NCBI GenBank assembly: GCA_030428695.1 | Contig: JAUIEM010000022.1 | Location: forward strand, 1 to 40,997 | Direction: 5' to 3' | Length of the DNA stretch: 40,997 nucleotides | Source: a bacterium | GTDB taxonomy: Bacteria; Planctomycetota; J058; JAJDCP01 | Shown: positions 7,130 through 15,213 of the stretch, in pieces | How positions within the stretch are numbered: the first letter of the stretch is position 1 | How the letters are laid out: the number at the start of each line of letters is the position of its first letter | Notes under the pieces: generated by a model | The model's database searches: none | What the model was told of the DNA's origin: nothing | What the model saw: only the letters and a program-made list of their open reading frames with translations | Position numbers and translations under genes: made by a program

Positions 7130-9979
7130 TCAGGCGAGCGCGCGGGCCAACGCGGCCCCCGAGGGCGTGCGCTCCGCGGGATTCTTGCGCAGGAGGCGGG
7201 CGATCACGGCGGCGTGGGCTGCGGAGACGTCCGGGCGCAGGCTGCGCACGTCCGGGGCCGTGTCGATCAGGTGCTGCTTGCGGTACTCGCTCCAGCCCGG
7301 CCCGGGGAACGGCTTCGTTCCGGTCAGGAGCTCGAAGAAGGTGCAGCCGAGGGCGTACAGGTCGGAGCGGTGGGAGGCCTGCAGAAAGGCGGTCCACTGC
7401 TCGGGGGCCATGTAGGCCGGGGTGCCGAAGATGTCCCGGTCGGGGTCGCCGTGCCGGCAGGCGATGCCGAAGTCGGCGATGCGGAGGCGGCCGGCGCTGA
7501 GGAGCAGGTTGTCCGGCTTGATGTCCCGGTGGACGATGCCCTCGCGGGAGGCCGCGAACAGCCCCGCCGCCGCCTGCCGGATCAAGCCGGCGGCCTCGTC
7601 CGGCTCGAGCCGCCCGCGCACCGCCAGGCGGTCGCGCACCGAGCCGTCGCGGGCCCAGGCCATCGCGATGCAGAACACCCCCTCGGCCTCGAACATGTCG
7701 AAGATCGGCAGGATGTGCGGATGATCGATCGCCGCGAGCGCGCGGGCCTCCTGGGCGAAGCGCGTGACGAGCCGCAGCTCGCGGCTGCGCGAAGGCGGCA
7801 GGATCTTCAGCGCGACCTCGCGCTCGAGGCGCACCTGCCGCGCGAGAAACACGATCCCCATCCCGCCGCGCCCGAGCATCCGCTCGATGCGGTAGCCCTG
7901 TACGGTGCGCCCGACCAGGTCGAGGGGCGCCTCCCGCGCCGCCCCCTCGCCGCGCGCGGGCAGCCGGATCCAGGCGCCGCAGGCCCCGCACCAGCTCACG
8001 TCGGTGTCGGCGCGCGCCGCGCAGCTCGGGCACACGCCTCCGGCCACGCTGCCGGCGACGCCGAGCACATCGAGGGCGGTCTCGACTCCGTCCTGGCCGC
8101 GCGCCCAGGTCGCCGATCCCTGGCCCGGCAGGGCCTCGCCGGTGGCGAGCCCGGCGAGCTCACGGCGCAGGGCGCGCAGGCCCTCGCCGTACTCCCCGGC
8201 GCTCGGGCGGCGGCCGGCCTCGAAGTCGGCGCCGCGCAGCACGAGCCGGCACAGCTCGTCGCGCCAGCGCGCGTCGGCGCCGAGCCCTGGCAGGTCGAGC
8301 CCGTCGAAGACCTCGGCGGAGAGGGTGCCGTTCACCCGGTCGCGGAACGGCGCCTCGAGGTGGCCCCGCACGACGAAGACGGTCAGCATCGCGAGCGCGA
8401 ACACGTCGCGCCCCGGCCCGGACTCCTGCAGCACCGGCGGCGCGAAGTTGATCGCGGCGGGCTCACCGATCCGCCTGCCGCCCAGGCGCCCGCGAACGGC
8501 GCCCACCTCGAGCTCGACGAACACCGTGTCGGCGCACAGGTCGCCGTGGACCTCGCCCCAGCCGTGCAGCAGAGCCAGCGCGTCAGCGACGTCGACGAGG
8601 AGCCCGAGCAGCGCCCCGAGGGCGGGCCGCGCCTCCCGCTCGCGCCACGAGGTCAGGGTGCCGCAGACGTCCTCGACGCCGACGCTGCAGAGCAGGTGCC
8701 GGCCGCGCCACAGCAGCGCGCGGTGGTTCGTGAAGCGCAGGAAGCAGCGCGCGCGCTCGTCGTCGCAGACGTCGAGGCGCCGCTCGAGCGCGTCGCGGGC
8801 CGCGCGCTCCCCCCGCACCGTGTCCACGGCGAGGGGCGTCGCCTGGCGCACCCCGAGCACGTGCACGCGCAGCCGCCGTCCGTCCCCGGCCCGGGCCCGG
8901 AAGACCGCCTCGGCGGCGGTCTGCCAGGCCAGCTCGGGGGTGGTCAGCTCGGCGATGGGCCAGGCGACGAGGAAAGCCGCGACCTCGGCCGCGGGCAACG
9001 CGCTGTCGATGGGCCGGGCCTCGATGCAGCTCGCGACCAGGCCGAGGAGCTCCTCGTCGGGGAGCTCCGTGCCGGCGCGCGGCGCGGCGATCAGGGTGTG
9101 GTCGAAGGTCGCCCCGTCGAACCAGGGATCGGCCGCGGCCCGCTCCGCGTCGCGCGCGCTCTCGGCGCGCTGCAGCGTGGCGGCGAGCCCGGCGAGGGAG
9201 ACGCGGAACAGGGGATCGGTCGAGAAGACCCAGCGTCCCGCCTTCCAGCGCACGGCGAGGAACAGGTAGCGGTCTCCGACCGGGGCCTCACGATCGCTAC
9301 GGCACCAGTGCTTGAACAACAGGCTGCGCGGCTCGGTCAGCACCAGCCCCGAGGCGCGCGGCCCGAGCCCCTCGACGACCCAGCGCCGGCCGGACTGGAC
9401 GTCGCGGCGGTAGACTTCCCGGTCCCGCGCCAGGTAGATCCGCTCCCGCGCCCACTCCGGCTCCTCGAACAGCCGGTCGACAAACGGGCTCTTCCCCTCC
9501 TCCGCCGCGCCGAGGATGTGGCGCTCCAGCCGGTGCCAGCCGCGCAGGAAGCGCTCGGCGTCCTCGGGGTCCCGCAGGTCGGCGGTCTCGAGGCCGTCGA
9601 GGTTGCGCACGGCCAGGTACACCCCCTCGAGGGAGCGTTCGGGCGCGAGCTCGGCCGCCCCCAGCCCCTGCCGCACCAGCGCGGCGTAGTCGGCGAAGGC
9701 CCGCAGCCCCGCGGGGAGCGCCTCGCCGCGCAGCCGACGGCGCAGGATGCAGGCCGCGAGCATGTCGTCGAGGGTGGGGCTGGTGAAGGTGGTCGGCAGC
9801 ACGAGGGCACGCACCGGCTCTTCCGCCCCGAGCGACGGGGTTTCCCGCTCGAGGGCGTCGAGGGCGCAGCGCTTGCCGCGCCCGCCGACGATCAGCTCAC
9901 CCGGCGCGGCCTCCTCCGTGTCCGGGCCCTCGGCGCGGAAGCGGTAGACGACGCAGGGCGGCTCGGCCGGGTCGGTCAT
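7130..9979 (-). CDS. Ser/Thr protein kinase with N-terminal unknown domain, pseudokinase and zinc ribbon
   Basis: 949 residues from ATG 9979 (MTDPAEPPCVVYRFRA); a longer in-frame extension upstream looks non-coding. It is a diverged paralogue of the convergent gene at 4243. Residues 1-330 carry the same unknown domain, including AADPWFDGATFDHTLIA and LLFKHW. Residues about 370-620 are kinase-like, but the loop reads LHGWGEVHGDLCADTVFVE: H478 and D480 remain, Arg is G479, the Lys is C482 and the Asn is T485, so activity is doubtful. Cys650/653 and Cys664/667 form a CxxC...CxxC zinc ribbon absent from the paralogue. Residues about 695-949 are a full kinase: GRGGMG loop, Lys725, HRD 817-819, Lys821, Asn824, DFG from D836, APEQ. 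No transmembrane segment is visible. Inferred role: cytosolic signalling, with the pseudokinase as regulator. Confidence 0.93.
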   Translation of the reverse strand: MTDPAEPPCVVYRFRAEGPDTEEAAPGELIVGGRGKRCALDALERETPSLGAEEPVRALVLPTTFTSPTLDDMLAACILRRRLRGEALPAGLRAFADYAALVRQGLGAAELAPERSLEGVYLAVRNLDGLETADLRDPEDAERFLRGWHRLERHILGAAEEGKSPFVDRLFEEPEWARERIYLARDREVYRRDVQSGRRWVVEGLGPRASGLVLTEPRSLLFKHWCRSDREAPVGDRYLFLAVRWKAGRWVFSTDPLFRVSLAGLAATLQRAESARDAERAAADPWFDGATFDHTLIAAPRAGTELPDEELLGLVASCIEARPIDSALPAAEVAAFLVAWPIAELTTPELAWQTAAEAVFRARAGDGRRLRVHVLGVRQATPLAVDTVRGERAARDALERRLDVCDDERARCFLRFTNHRALLWRGRHLLCSVGVEDVCGTLTSWREREARPALGALLGLLVDVADALALLHGWGEVHGDLCADTVFVELEVGAVRGRLGGRRIGEPAAINFAPPVLQESGPGRDVFALAMLTVFVVRGHLEAPFRDRVNGTLSAEVFDGLDLPGLGADARWRDELCRLVLRGADFEAGRRPSAGEYGEGLRALRRELAGLATGEALPGQGSATWARGQDGVETALDVLGVAGSVAGGVCPSCAARADTDVSWCGACGAWIRLPARGEGAAREAPLDLVGRTVQGYRIERMLGRGGMGIVFLARQVRLEREVALKILPPSRSRELRLVTRFAQEARALAAIDHPHILPIFDMFEAEGVFCIAMAWARDGSVRDRLAVRGRLEPDEAAGLIRQAAAGLFAASREGIVHRDIKPDNLLLSAGRLRIADFGIACRHGDPDRDIFGTPAYMAPEQWTAFLQASHRSDLYALGCTFFELLTGTKPFPGPGWSEYRKQHLIDTAPDVRSLRPDVSAAHAAVIARLLRKNPAERTPSGAALARALA

Positions 9980-10061
9980 GGTGCGGTCCCATCGTGCGCA
10001 CCCGCCACCCCTGCCCTTGATCGGGTGGGAAGCTGCGGGAGGATGTCCGTCAGATCGCGCC

Positions 10062-10070
10062 AGTGTAGCA
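10062..10070 (-). promoter_or_regulatory. Extended -10 element upstream of the second kinase
   Basis: On the minus strand the sequence is TGCTACACT, an extended -10 (TGn plus TACACT). No convincing -35 lies 16-18 bp upstream. Transcription would start near 10054, giving a 75-nt leader. The same nine bases occur upstream of the coiled-coil gene at 37749-37757. The 234-bp gap between this kinase and recX otherwise shows nothing. Confidence 0.4.
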
Positions 10071-10213
10071 CACGGTCCGGGAGGCTGCGATCGCGGGTGG
10101 CGGTCTGGCACCATCCGGAGGCGCTCCGCCCGGTCGATGCACCGGGATCTCGTCGCGAGGGCCCGGAGGCCGACGGAGATCGTGCGCTTCGAGACGGCGG
10201 CTGGAGATTTCCC

Positions 10214-10654
10214 TCAGCCGTCGAGCAGCAACCCCCGCACCGCGCCCTGCGGGAATCCCCGCCGGACCAGAAAGCGGAACGCCTTCTCCCGCTCCTGACG
10301 GGTCATGTCCGCGGGCGGACCGAAGCGCCGCTCGCACAGCTCCCGCAGCTCGGCGGCCGGATCGCTCTCGGCCCAGGCCGCATCGAGCGCCCGCTCGACG
10401 AGGGCGCCGTCGAGGCCGGCGCGGAGGAGAGTCCGCCGCGCGCGTAGAGGCCCGTGGCCACGGCGACGCTCGCCCTCGGCGGCGAGGCGGGCGAAGCGCT
10501 CTTCGTCGAGGTAGCCGAGCCCGCGGAGCCAGTCGAGGGTCGCCTCGATCGCCTCCGCCTCGAAGCCGCGTTGGCGCAGCTTCCGCGCGAGCTGCGCCCG
10601 CGAGTGCTCGCGGCGGCTCAGGAGGTCGAGCGCCTTCTTCCGCAGTGGGTCCAC
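10214..10654 (-). CDS. recX: RecX-family regulatory protein
   Basis: 146 residues from a GTG start preceded by GGAGAG at a proper distance. The protein consists of three-helix repeats typical of RecX: 'ALDLLSRREHSRAQLARKLRQRGF', then 'WLRGLGYLDEERFARLAAEGERRRGHGPLRARRTLLRAGLD', then 'EREKAFRFLVRRGF' near the C-terminus (segments quoted in part). RecX proteins bind RecA filaments and limit recombinase and SOS activity. It is the last gene of a minus-strand run, 64 bp after the metallophosphoesterase. recA itself is not in the window, although recX often sits near it. The family call is firm from the repeat pattern and length; the effect on RecA is inferred from the family. Confidence 0.9.
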   Translation of the reverse strand: MDPLRKKALDLLSRREHSRAQLARKLRQRGFEAEAIEATLDWLRGLGYLDEERFARLAAEGERRRGHGPLRARRTLLRAGLDGALVERALDAAWAESDPAAELRELCERRFGPPADMTRQEREKAFRFLVRRGFPQGAVRGLLLDG

Positions 10655-10718
10655 AGCTCTCCGGGATGCGACATGGCGGCCGCAGCCGCCATGGTGTCCA
10701 CCCTGTGTCGTCCGCGGC

Positions 10719-11441
10719 TCAACGCCCGAGGTGCAGGCGCTCGGCGAGGGGCTTCGGCAGGTTCGCGTTGAGGATCTTCTGGGCCGCGGCCTCGATGTCG
10801 TAGGGAATGCGGCGGATCCACACCTTCAGCTTCTCGGAGTCGTACAGGGCGTAGGAAGCCTTGGGATTCTCATCCCGGGGCTGGCCGACGCTGCCGACAT
10901 TGACCAGGGCCTTGACGCCCTTCTCGAGCTGCACTTCCGGCTTCTGGCAGTAGCTGATCACCTCTCCCTGGAAGAAGGTGATCGGCACGTGGGAGTGGCC
11001 GAGGAAGCAGACCTGCCCTTCGAGCAGCTGCAGCGACAGGAAGGCGTCGTAGGTGGTCTGGATGTAGTCGAAGAGCTCGGGGGAGTAGAGTGTGCCGTGT
11101 ACCATGGTGAAGTTGTCGATGTACTCGACCAGCGGCAGCTCACGCAGGAAGTCCTTGTCCGTCTCGGACAGCACCTTCCGCGTCCACAGCGTCGCCTCTT
11201 TGGCGTAGGCGTTGAAGTAGTTGATGTTCGTCTTGCCGACGACCGCGAAGTCGTGATTTCCGGCGATCGTGAGGATCTCTTTCTCACGGATGATCTTCAT
11301 GCACTCGACCGGGTTCGCGCCGTACCCGACGATGTCGCCCAGGCAGACGATCCGATCGGGCTTCTGGCTCTCGATATCCTCGAGGACGGCGGTGAGTGCC
11401 TCAAGATTGCTGTGGAGATCGGAGATGATCGCGTAGAGCAT
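10719..11441 (-). CDS. Calcineurin-like metallophosphoesterase
   Basis: 240 residues from ATG 11441, with GGCGAGG as ribosome-binding site. All metal-binding motifs of the family are present in order: D8-x-H10 (SDLHSN), GD36 (LGDIVGYG), GN62HD (AGNHD), H115 (VHG) and GH149-S-H151. The layout and length fit the YfcE/MJ0936-type phosphodiesterases, which use two metal ions to cleave phosphodiesters; the natural substrate cannot be read from sequence. There is no signal peptide, so it is probably cytosolic. The permease gene ends 23 bp upstream and recX begins 64 bp downstream, so all three are probably co-transcribed. Its base composition looks somewhat less GC-rich than its neighbours. The enzyme family is sure, the physiological role is not. 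Confidence 0.93.
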   Translation of the reverse strand: MLYAIISDLHSNLEALTAVLEDIESQKPDRIVCLGDIVGYGANPVECMKIIREKEILTIAGNHDFAVVGKTNINYFNAYAKEATLWTRKVLSETDKDFLRELPLVEYIDNFTMVHGTLYSPELFDYIQTTYDAFLSLQLLEGQVCFLGHSHVPITFFQGEVISYCQKPEVQLEKGVKALVNVGSVGQPRDENPKASYALYDSEKLKVWIRRIPYDIEAAAQKILNANLPKPLAERLHLGR

Positions 11442-11464
11442 GGGCAAACCTCGCCTTTCGACCC

Positions 11465-12205
11465 CTACTGTTCCGTCGCCATTATACCAATGCAGGCCCA
11501 AATCACAACCGAAATAGTCGCATATGACAAGGTCGTGAGGGAAGTGGGCCCGGAGAACGGAGTGCTCGCGTCAGTATAAAGGGATGGATTTAACAGACGC
11601 AAGTCGGGAAGCAAGGAAAGTCCCCAACCGATCGCCCTGTTGAGCCCCTCGGTCGACTCTCTGAGCGCCCCCGCGAGCTGCCCGGCGACAACGACCGGGA
11701 CCGCGAGCAGGAAGACGCTCCGCCTCCCCAGCCGCGTCGCGGCCGCGAGCAGCACGCTGAGCAGCACCGCCCCTTCGAGCCAGGCGGCGAGATGGGGCAG
11801 GAGGATCCCGTACGGCCGGAGCGGCACGTCGTACAGCCAGAGCGCGAGCAGATGGGCGGGCAGCAGCGCCAGCTGCAGCCCGAGCAGTCCGACCAGGAGC
11901 CCGCCCAGACCGCCGAGCTGACGCTGCGCAGGAGAGCTGAGCTGACGCAGTGCCGGCCGCCCTCGATGCACCGCGGCGAAGTGGCCGGCGGCGAGCGCCG
12001 CACCGAGCAGCGTAGAAAGTCGCAGACTCGCGAGCACAAGTTCCTGCACCATTTCGACTTTTCTGCCGAAAGAAAAGATAGCGAAGGATCCACTCAGCAG
12101 GAGCAGGATGCTCGCGCCGCCGAGCAGCACGCGAAAGGCGGCGAGGCGACCGAGCCCGAGCAGGTGGACCCGGGAGAAGGAAACCGTCGGCGAGAGCCAG
12201 GCCAT
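11465..12205 (-). CDS. ABC-2-type transporter permease (probable)
   Basis: 246 residues from ATG 12205, preceded by CGGAG. Six hydrophobic segments are visible: about residues 15-38, 45-70, 95-120, 130-155, 160-180 and 215-240. The N-terminal 'FAIFSFGRKVEMVQELVLASLRL' block (quoted in part) and the C-terminal 'LPDLRLLNPSLYT....LSYATISVVIWACIGIMATE' block are the pattern of ABC-2/NosY-like permeases. Such permeases work with a separate ATP-binding subunit; none is in the window, so the partner must be elsewhere or the protein has another role. It is divergently transcribed from parB and followed after 23 bp by the metallophosphoesterase. Frame and membrane nature are sure; the ABC-2 assignment is moderate. 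Confidence 0.8.
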   Translation of the reverse strand: MAWLSPTVSFSRVHLLGLGRLAAFRVLLGGASILLLLSGSFAIFSFGRKVEMVQELVLASLRLSTLLGAALAAGHFAAVHRGRPALRQLSSPAQRQLGGLGGLLVGLLGLQLALLPAHLLALWLYDVPLRPYGILLPHLAAWLEGAVLLSVLLAAATRLGRRSVFLLAVPVVVAGQLAGALRESTEGLNRAIGWGLSLLPDLRLLNPSLYTDASTPFSGPTSLTTLSYATISVVIWACIGIMATEQ

Positions 12206-12233
12206 GGGCGCTCCGGAGACTGACCGGAGGCCC

Positions 12234-12262
12234 AGAGTAGACCACCGGGAGCGCGCCCGCAA
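12234..12262 (-). promoter_or_regulatory. Possible promoter of the permease-phosphoesterase-recX run
   Basis: On the minus strand: TTGCGG (12257-12262), 17-bp spacer, TACTCT (12234-12239), about 30 bp before the permease ATG. The hexamers match only 3 of 6 each. It lies in the 90-bp divergent gap shared with parB. Confidence 0.3.
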
Positions 12263-12295
12263 GCGCTCCACTGCCCGCAAGAGAGGAAGCCCCCC

Positions 12296-13261
12296 ATGTC
12301 GAGAACCGCGACCGCCCCCGTCGCCAGCTCCACGGTCGAGAGCGCCGAGGCGCCGCCCGCGCCCCCCCGGCCCACGGCCAGCAAGCCGAAGTCGACCCGG
12401 ATCACGATCAAGCCGGCGCCCGCGCTGGTCAGCGCGAAGCCCGTCCAGGCGCGGGCAGCCGCCCCCGCCACGGCGCCGGCCCGGGGTGGACGTCCCCGCC
12501 AGGTGCCGATCGACAGCATCCAGCCGAATCCCTACCAGCCCCGGCGGGTCTTCGACGGGGAGGCCCTCGACGAGCTGATGAGCTCGATCCGCCAGCACGG
12601 CATCCTCCAGCCCCTGCTCGTCCGCGAGCGCGGGGAGGGCTTCGAGCTGATCGCCGGGGAGCGCCGCTTGCGGGCGTCGCGCCGCCTCGGCCTGACGACG
12701 GTGCCGGTCGTGCTCCGCGAGAGCCCTGACGACCAGCTGCTCGAGCTCGCCCTGATCGAGAACGTCCAGCGCGAGGACCTCAACCCGATCGAGAAGGCGC
12801 GCGCCTTCCGCAAGCTGATGCTGCTCGGCGATCTGACCCACGAGCAGCTCGCCCAGCGGGTCGGCCGGCGCCGCTCGTCGGTGTCGAACTTCCTGCGTCT
12901 GCTCAACCTGCCCGAGGCGATCCAGCGCCACGTCTCGGCGGGCCGCCTGAGCATGGGCCACGCCCGGGCGCTGCTCTCGCTGCCCGCGGAGCGCGAGCAG
13001 AAGGAGCTCGCCGGACGGGCGATCTCCGAGAACCTGAGCGTGCGCCAGCTCGAGGCCGCGGTACGAGCGCAGCACAAAGCCCGGCGCAAGCCCGCGCCGC
13101 AGGGGCGCAGCCCGTGGCTGCGGGACCTCGAGGACTCCCTGCAGCGACGCCTCGGCACCAAGGTGCGCATCGCACAGAAGAAGAACCAGAGCGGCCAGAT
13201 CACGATCGAGTTCTACGGCGAGGACGACTTCGAGCGGCTGCTCGAGCTGCTGCAGGGCTGA
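12296..13261 (+). CDS. parB: ParB-family chromosome partitioning protein
   Basis: 321 residues; ATG follows a GAGAGGAAG ribosome-binding site. Residues 1-70 are a low-complexity Ala/Pro/Lys tail, likely disordered. The ParB/Srx N-domain begins at 'VPIDSIQPNPYQPRRVF'; the CTP-binding/ParB box GERR is at residues 121-124, and ENVQREDLNPIEKA follows. A helix-turn-helix (LTHEQLAQRVGRRRSSVSNFLRLL) and 'SMGHARALLSL' complete the parS-binding core (quoted in parts). The C-terminal dimerisation segment (KKNQSGQITIEFYG..DFERLLELL) is typical of Spo0J/Noc. ParB loads on parS and, with ParA, segregates the chromosome origin. No parA is adjacent, which is unusual. A segregation role is established for the family; a Noc-like role is possible. 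Confidence 0.95.
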   Translation: MSRTATAPVASSTVESAEAPPAPPRPTASKPKSTRITIKPAPALVSAKPVQARAAAPATAPARGGRPRQVPIDSIQPNPYQPRRVFDGEALDELMSSIRQHGILQPLLVRERGEGFELIAGERRLRASRRLGLTTVPVVLRESPDDQLLELALIENVQREDLNPIEKARAFRKLMLLGDLTHEQLAQRVGRRRSSVSNFLRLLNLPEAIQRHVSAGRLSMGHARALLSLPAEREQKELAGRAISENLSVRQLEAAVRAQHKARRKPAPQGRSPWLRDLEDSLQRRLGTKVRIAQKKNQSGQITIEFYGEDDFERLLELLQG

Positions 13262-13304
13262 GCCGCTCCCGCCCGGCCCCTGGCCCTGCGGGTCCCTGCG
13301 AGGC

Positions 13305-13318
13305 GCCCCGGCCGGGGC
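13305..13318. repeat. 14-bp perfect palindrome after parB
   Basis: GCCCCGGCCGGGGC, 44 bp after the parB stop. It could be the stem of a terminator lacking a T-tract, or chance in GC-rich DNA. Confidence 0.35.
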
Positions 13319-13547
13319 TGCGCTACCGGCCCCAGACGGGCTGAGGAGCCTCGTCCCGCGGACGGCTCCCCGCCGACCCTGCATGTCCGCCCACGCCTGC
13401 TCGAACGCGCGGCGAGAGCGGGTCCCCCCGGTTCGGCACAGGCGCCGCGCGACGGGACTTTCCTACTACCTGTCTATACGCCCGCCAGGGGATCGCGCTG
13501 GACGCCGCGACCGGCTCGCGCTACGACGGGCTCCGGCCCCCCCCTCC

Positions 13548-13577
13548 CTGGCAGCGCTTCCTGCAGCGGCGTAGGAT
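13548..13577 (+). promoter_or_regulatory. Promoter-like element for the membrane-protein gene
   Basis: CTGGCA (13548-13553), 18-bp spacer, TAGGAT (13572-13577); each hexamer matches 4 of 6. Transcription would start about 20 nt before the GTG at 13607. Confidence 0.35.
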
Positions 13578-13606
13578 GGAGGCCGGTCTGTTCTCGACGG
13601 TAGCGC

Positions 13607-14272
13607 GTGGTCTTCTGGTTTTGCATCTACTGTGCCCTGGCCGGGCTCAACGGCGTGCTCGCGCGCCAGGTCGGGAAGCGCGGCTGGGTCCTCTTGTGGC
13701 CGCTGCGGCTGACCCGGGTCCTGTTCGAGGCGCCCTGGGCCGGCTTCTGCGGGCTGCGCATCCGCGGCTTCGGCCGCCACGGCAGCGGCACCGTGCTGCG
13801 CCTGCCCCGCCGCAACTTCGCCTTCCGCTTCGGCCACTGGTGGCTGATCCCGGCGCTGGCCCTCGCCGTGTGCCTCGGGCTCGCCTCCGGGCTCGAGATC
13901 GCCCTCGACACCCTCGATGCCGGGGGCGGTCTCCACGCGGGGCTGTTCTCCAGCGTCGAGCAGCTCGCGCGTTTCCAGCCCCTGCGCTGCGCCGGCCTGT
14001 TCCTCACCTGCCTGCTCCTGCTCCCCCTGTCCTGCCTCGAGCTGCCGTCGGCGCCCCTGCTGTTCGCGAGCGGCTTCGTGCTCAGCGGTCTTGTCGAGGC
14101 CCTCGACGGCTTCGGTCTGAGCTGGCGCACCTTCTCCGACGGCTGGTTCGCGAGCTGGTGGTACGCCGAGCTGCTCGAGCAGTGGTTCGCGGGACTGTTC
14201 CTCTGCGCCTCGCTCGCCTGCCTGCTCAGCGCGCTCGCCCTGACCCTGGTCGGCGCCTTCTCGTCGCGCTGA
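13607..14272 (+). CDS. Integral membrane protein of unknown function
   Basis: 221 residues from a GTG start (MVFWFCIYCALAGLNGVLA). I do not recognise a family. Hydrophobic segments are visible at about residues 2-20, 80-100, 125-145, 150-172 and 190-215. Between the first and second lies a basic stretch (LRIRGFGRHGSGTVLRLPRRNF), likely cytoplasmic, followed by HWWLIPALALAV. The ribosome-binding site is weak, so the start could be slightly off. It is the first gene of a plus-strand run but is separated by 90 bp, with a possible promoter, from the cyclophilin gene, so co-transcription is not certain. Membrane location is clear; no transport or enzyme motif is seen. Confidence 0.75.
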   Translation: MVFWFCIYCALAGLNGVLARQVGKRGWVLLWPLRLTRVLFEAPWAGFCGLRIRGFGRHGSGTVLRLPRRNFAFRFGHWWLIPALALAVCLGLASGLEIALDTLDAGGGLHAGLFSSVEQLARFQPLRCAGLFLTCLLLLPLSCLELPSAPLLFASGFVLSGLVEALDGFGLSWRTFSDGWFASWWYAELLEQWFAGLFLCASLACLLSALALTLVGAFSSR

Positions 14273-14324
14273 GCGTCCGCAGAGCGGCGAAATCGGCGGC
14301 AATCTGGTCTCGCTCCCTTCTTTC

Positions 14325-14333
14325 TGGTAGGCT
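14325..14333 (+). promoter_or_regulatory. Extended -10 element for the cyclophilin-tolC-ligA run
   Basis: TGGTAGGCT, an extended -10 (TGn plus TAGGCT), about 30 bp before the ATG at 14363. No good -35 is present. The position relative to the ribosome-binding site GGGAGGG is reasonable. Confidence 0.3.
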
Positions 14334-14362
14334 GCGCAGCCCTGATCCTGGGAGGGAACGCG

Positions 14363-15181
14363 ATGCGTCCTGTCCTCTTGAGCCTGTTCGTCCTGGGAGG
14401 CCTGGCCTTCGCCCAGGACCCCGCCCCCGATTCGACCCGCATGGTGTGCCGGATCACGACCTCGATGGGCGTGATCGATGTCGAGCTCTTCCCCGAAGAG
14501 GCGCCGGTGACGGTCGCCAACTTCGTCGAGCTCGCGGAAGGCCGCCGCGAGTACACCCTGCCCGACGGCACGACCACCAGCAGTGAGCCGTTCTACGACG
14601 GGCTGGTCTTCCACCGGGTGATCGACCAGTTCATGATCCAGGGCGGCTGCCCGCTCGCCACCGGCACGGGCGGACCTGGATACATGTTCGAGGACGAGAT
14701 CAACGCCGACGCCCTCGGCCTCGACACCGTCAAGGTGATGCTCAAGGACGGCGTGCCGAACCCGCTGCTCGGGATCCGCTCCCAGCACGACTTCGGCCGC
14801 GTCCTGGTCGAGCCGCTCACCACCAAGCTCGGGATCGAGTCGGAGGAGCAGTTCCTCGCCCGGGTCGACGAGCTGCAGGCGATCATCGACGCGATGACCC
14901 TCAAGCAGGCCTTCGAGAACCTCGGCTATGTGTACACCGACACGCTGCGCTCCCGCCCGCCGGAGCGCGGGGTCCTCGCGATGGCGAACTCCGGCCCGAA
15001 CACCAACGGCAGCCAGTTCTTCATCAACCTGGTCGACACGCCCTGGCTGACCGGCAAGCACACCGTCTTCGGCAAGGTGATCGCGGGCATGGACGTGGTC
15101 GACGCGATCGGCAAGGTCGATGTTCGCGGAACCACCCCGGTGACCGCAGTCGTTATCGAGAGCATCCGCCTGCTCGATTGA
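14363..15181 (+). CDS. Exported cyclophilin-type peptidyl-prolyl isomerase with large insertion
   Basis: 272 residues; ATG preceded by GGGAGGG. Residues 1-18 are a signal peptide ([17 protein letters not shown], cleavage before QD), so it acts in the periplasm. Cyclophilin motifs: [24 protein letters not shown], the active-site segment [15 protein letters not shown] with catalytic Arg and Phe, then [15 protein letters not shown] and [19 protein letters not shown]. It catalyses cis-trans isomerisation of Xaa-Pro bonds in folding proteins. Between 'GYMFEDEI' and '[10 protein letters not shown]' lie about 85 extra residues (14700-14970) absent from minimal cyclophilins, rich in charged helices and reminiscent of an inserted chaperone-like arm. 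The TolC-family gene begins 32 bp downstream. Confidence 0.93.
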   Translation: MRPVLLSLFVLGGLAFAQDPAPDSTRMVCRITTSMGVIDVELFPEEAPVTVANFVELAEGRREYTLPDGTTTSSEPFYDGLVFHRVIDQFMIQGGCPLATGTGGPGYMFEDEINADALGLDTVKVMLKDGVPNPLLGIRSQHDFGRVLVEPLTTKLGIESEEQFLARVDELQAIIDAMTLKQAFENLGYVYTDTLRSRPPERGVLAMANSGPNTNGSQFFINLVDTPWLTGKHTVFGKVIAGMDVVDAIGKVDVRGTTPVTAVVIESIRLLD

Positions 15182-15213
15182 GCGAACCATCCGGACACAA
15201 AGGAGCGCACTCC

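Larger units (their letters stand above)
13262..13606. other. Intergenic region after parB
   Basis: About 345 bp without a convincing gene; the short reading frames here have no family-like features. It holds a 14-bp perfect palindrome (13305-13318) and a promoter-like pair before the membrane-protein gene (13548-13577). Nothing else is seen. Confidence 0.6.

Noticed and set aside
11585..11650. ACAGACGCAAG shared with the hairpin at 19361
   Set aside because: It lies within coding sequence for the permease C-terminus; the similarity is short and likely chance.
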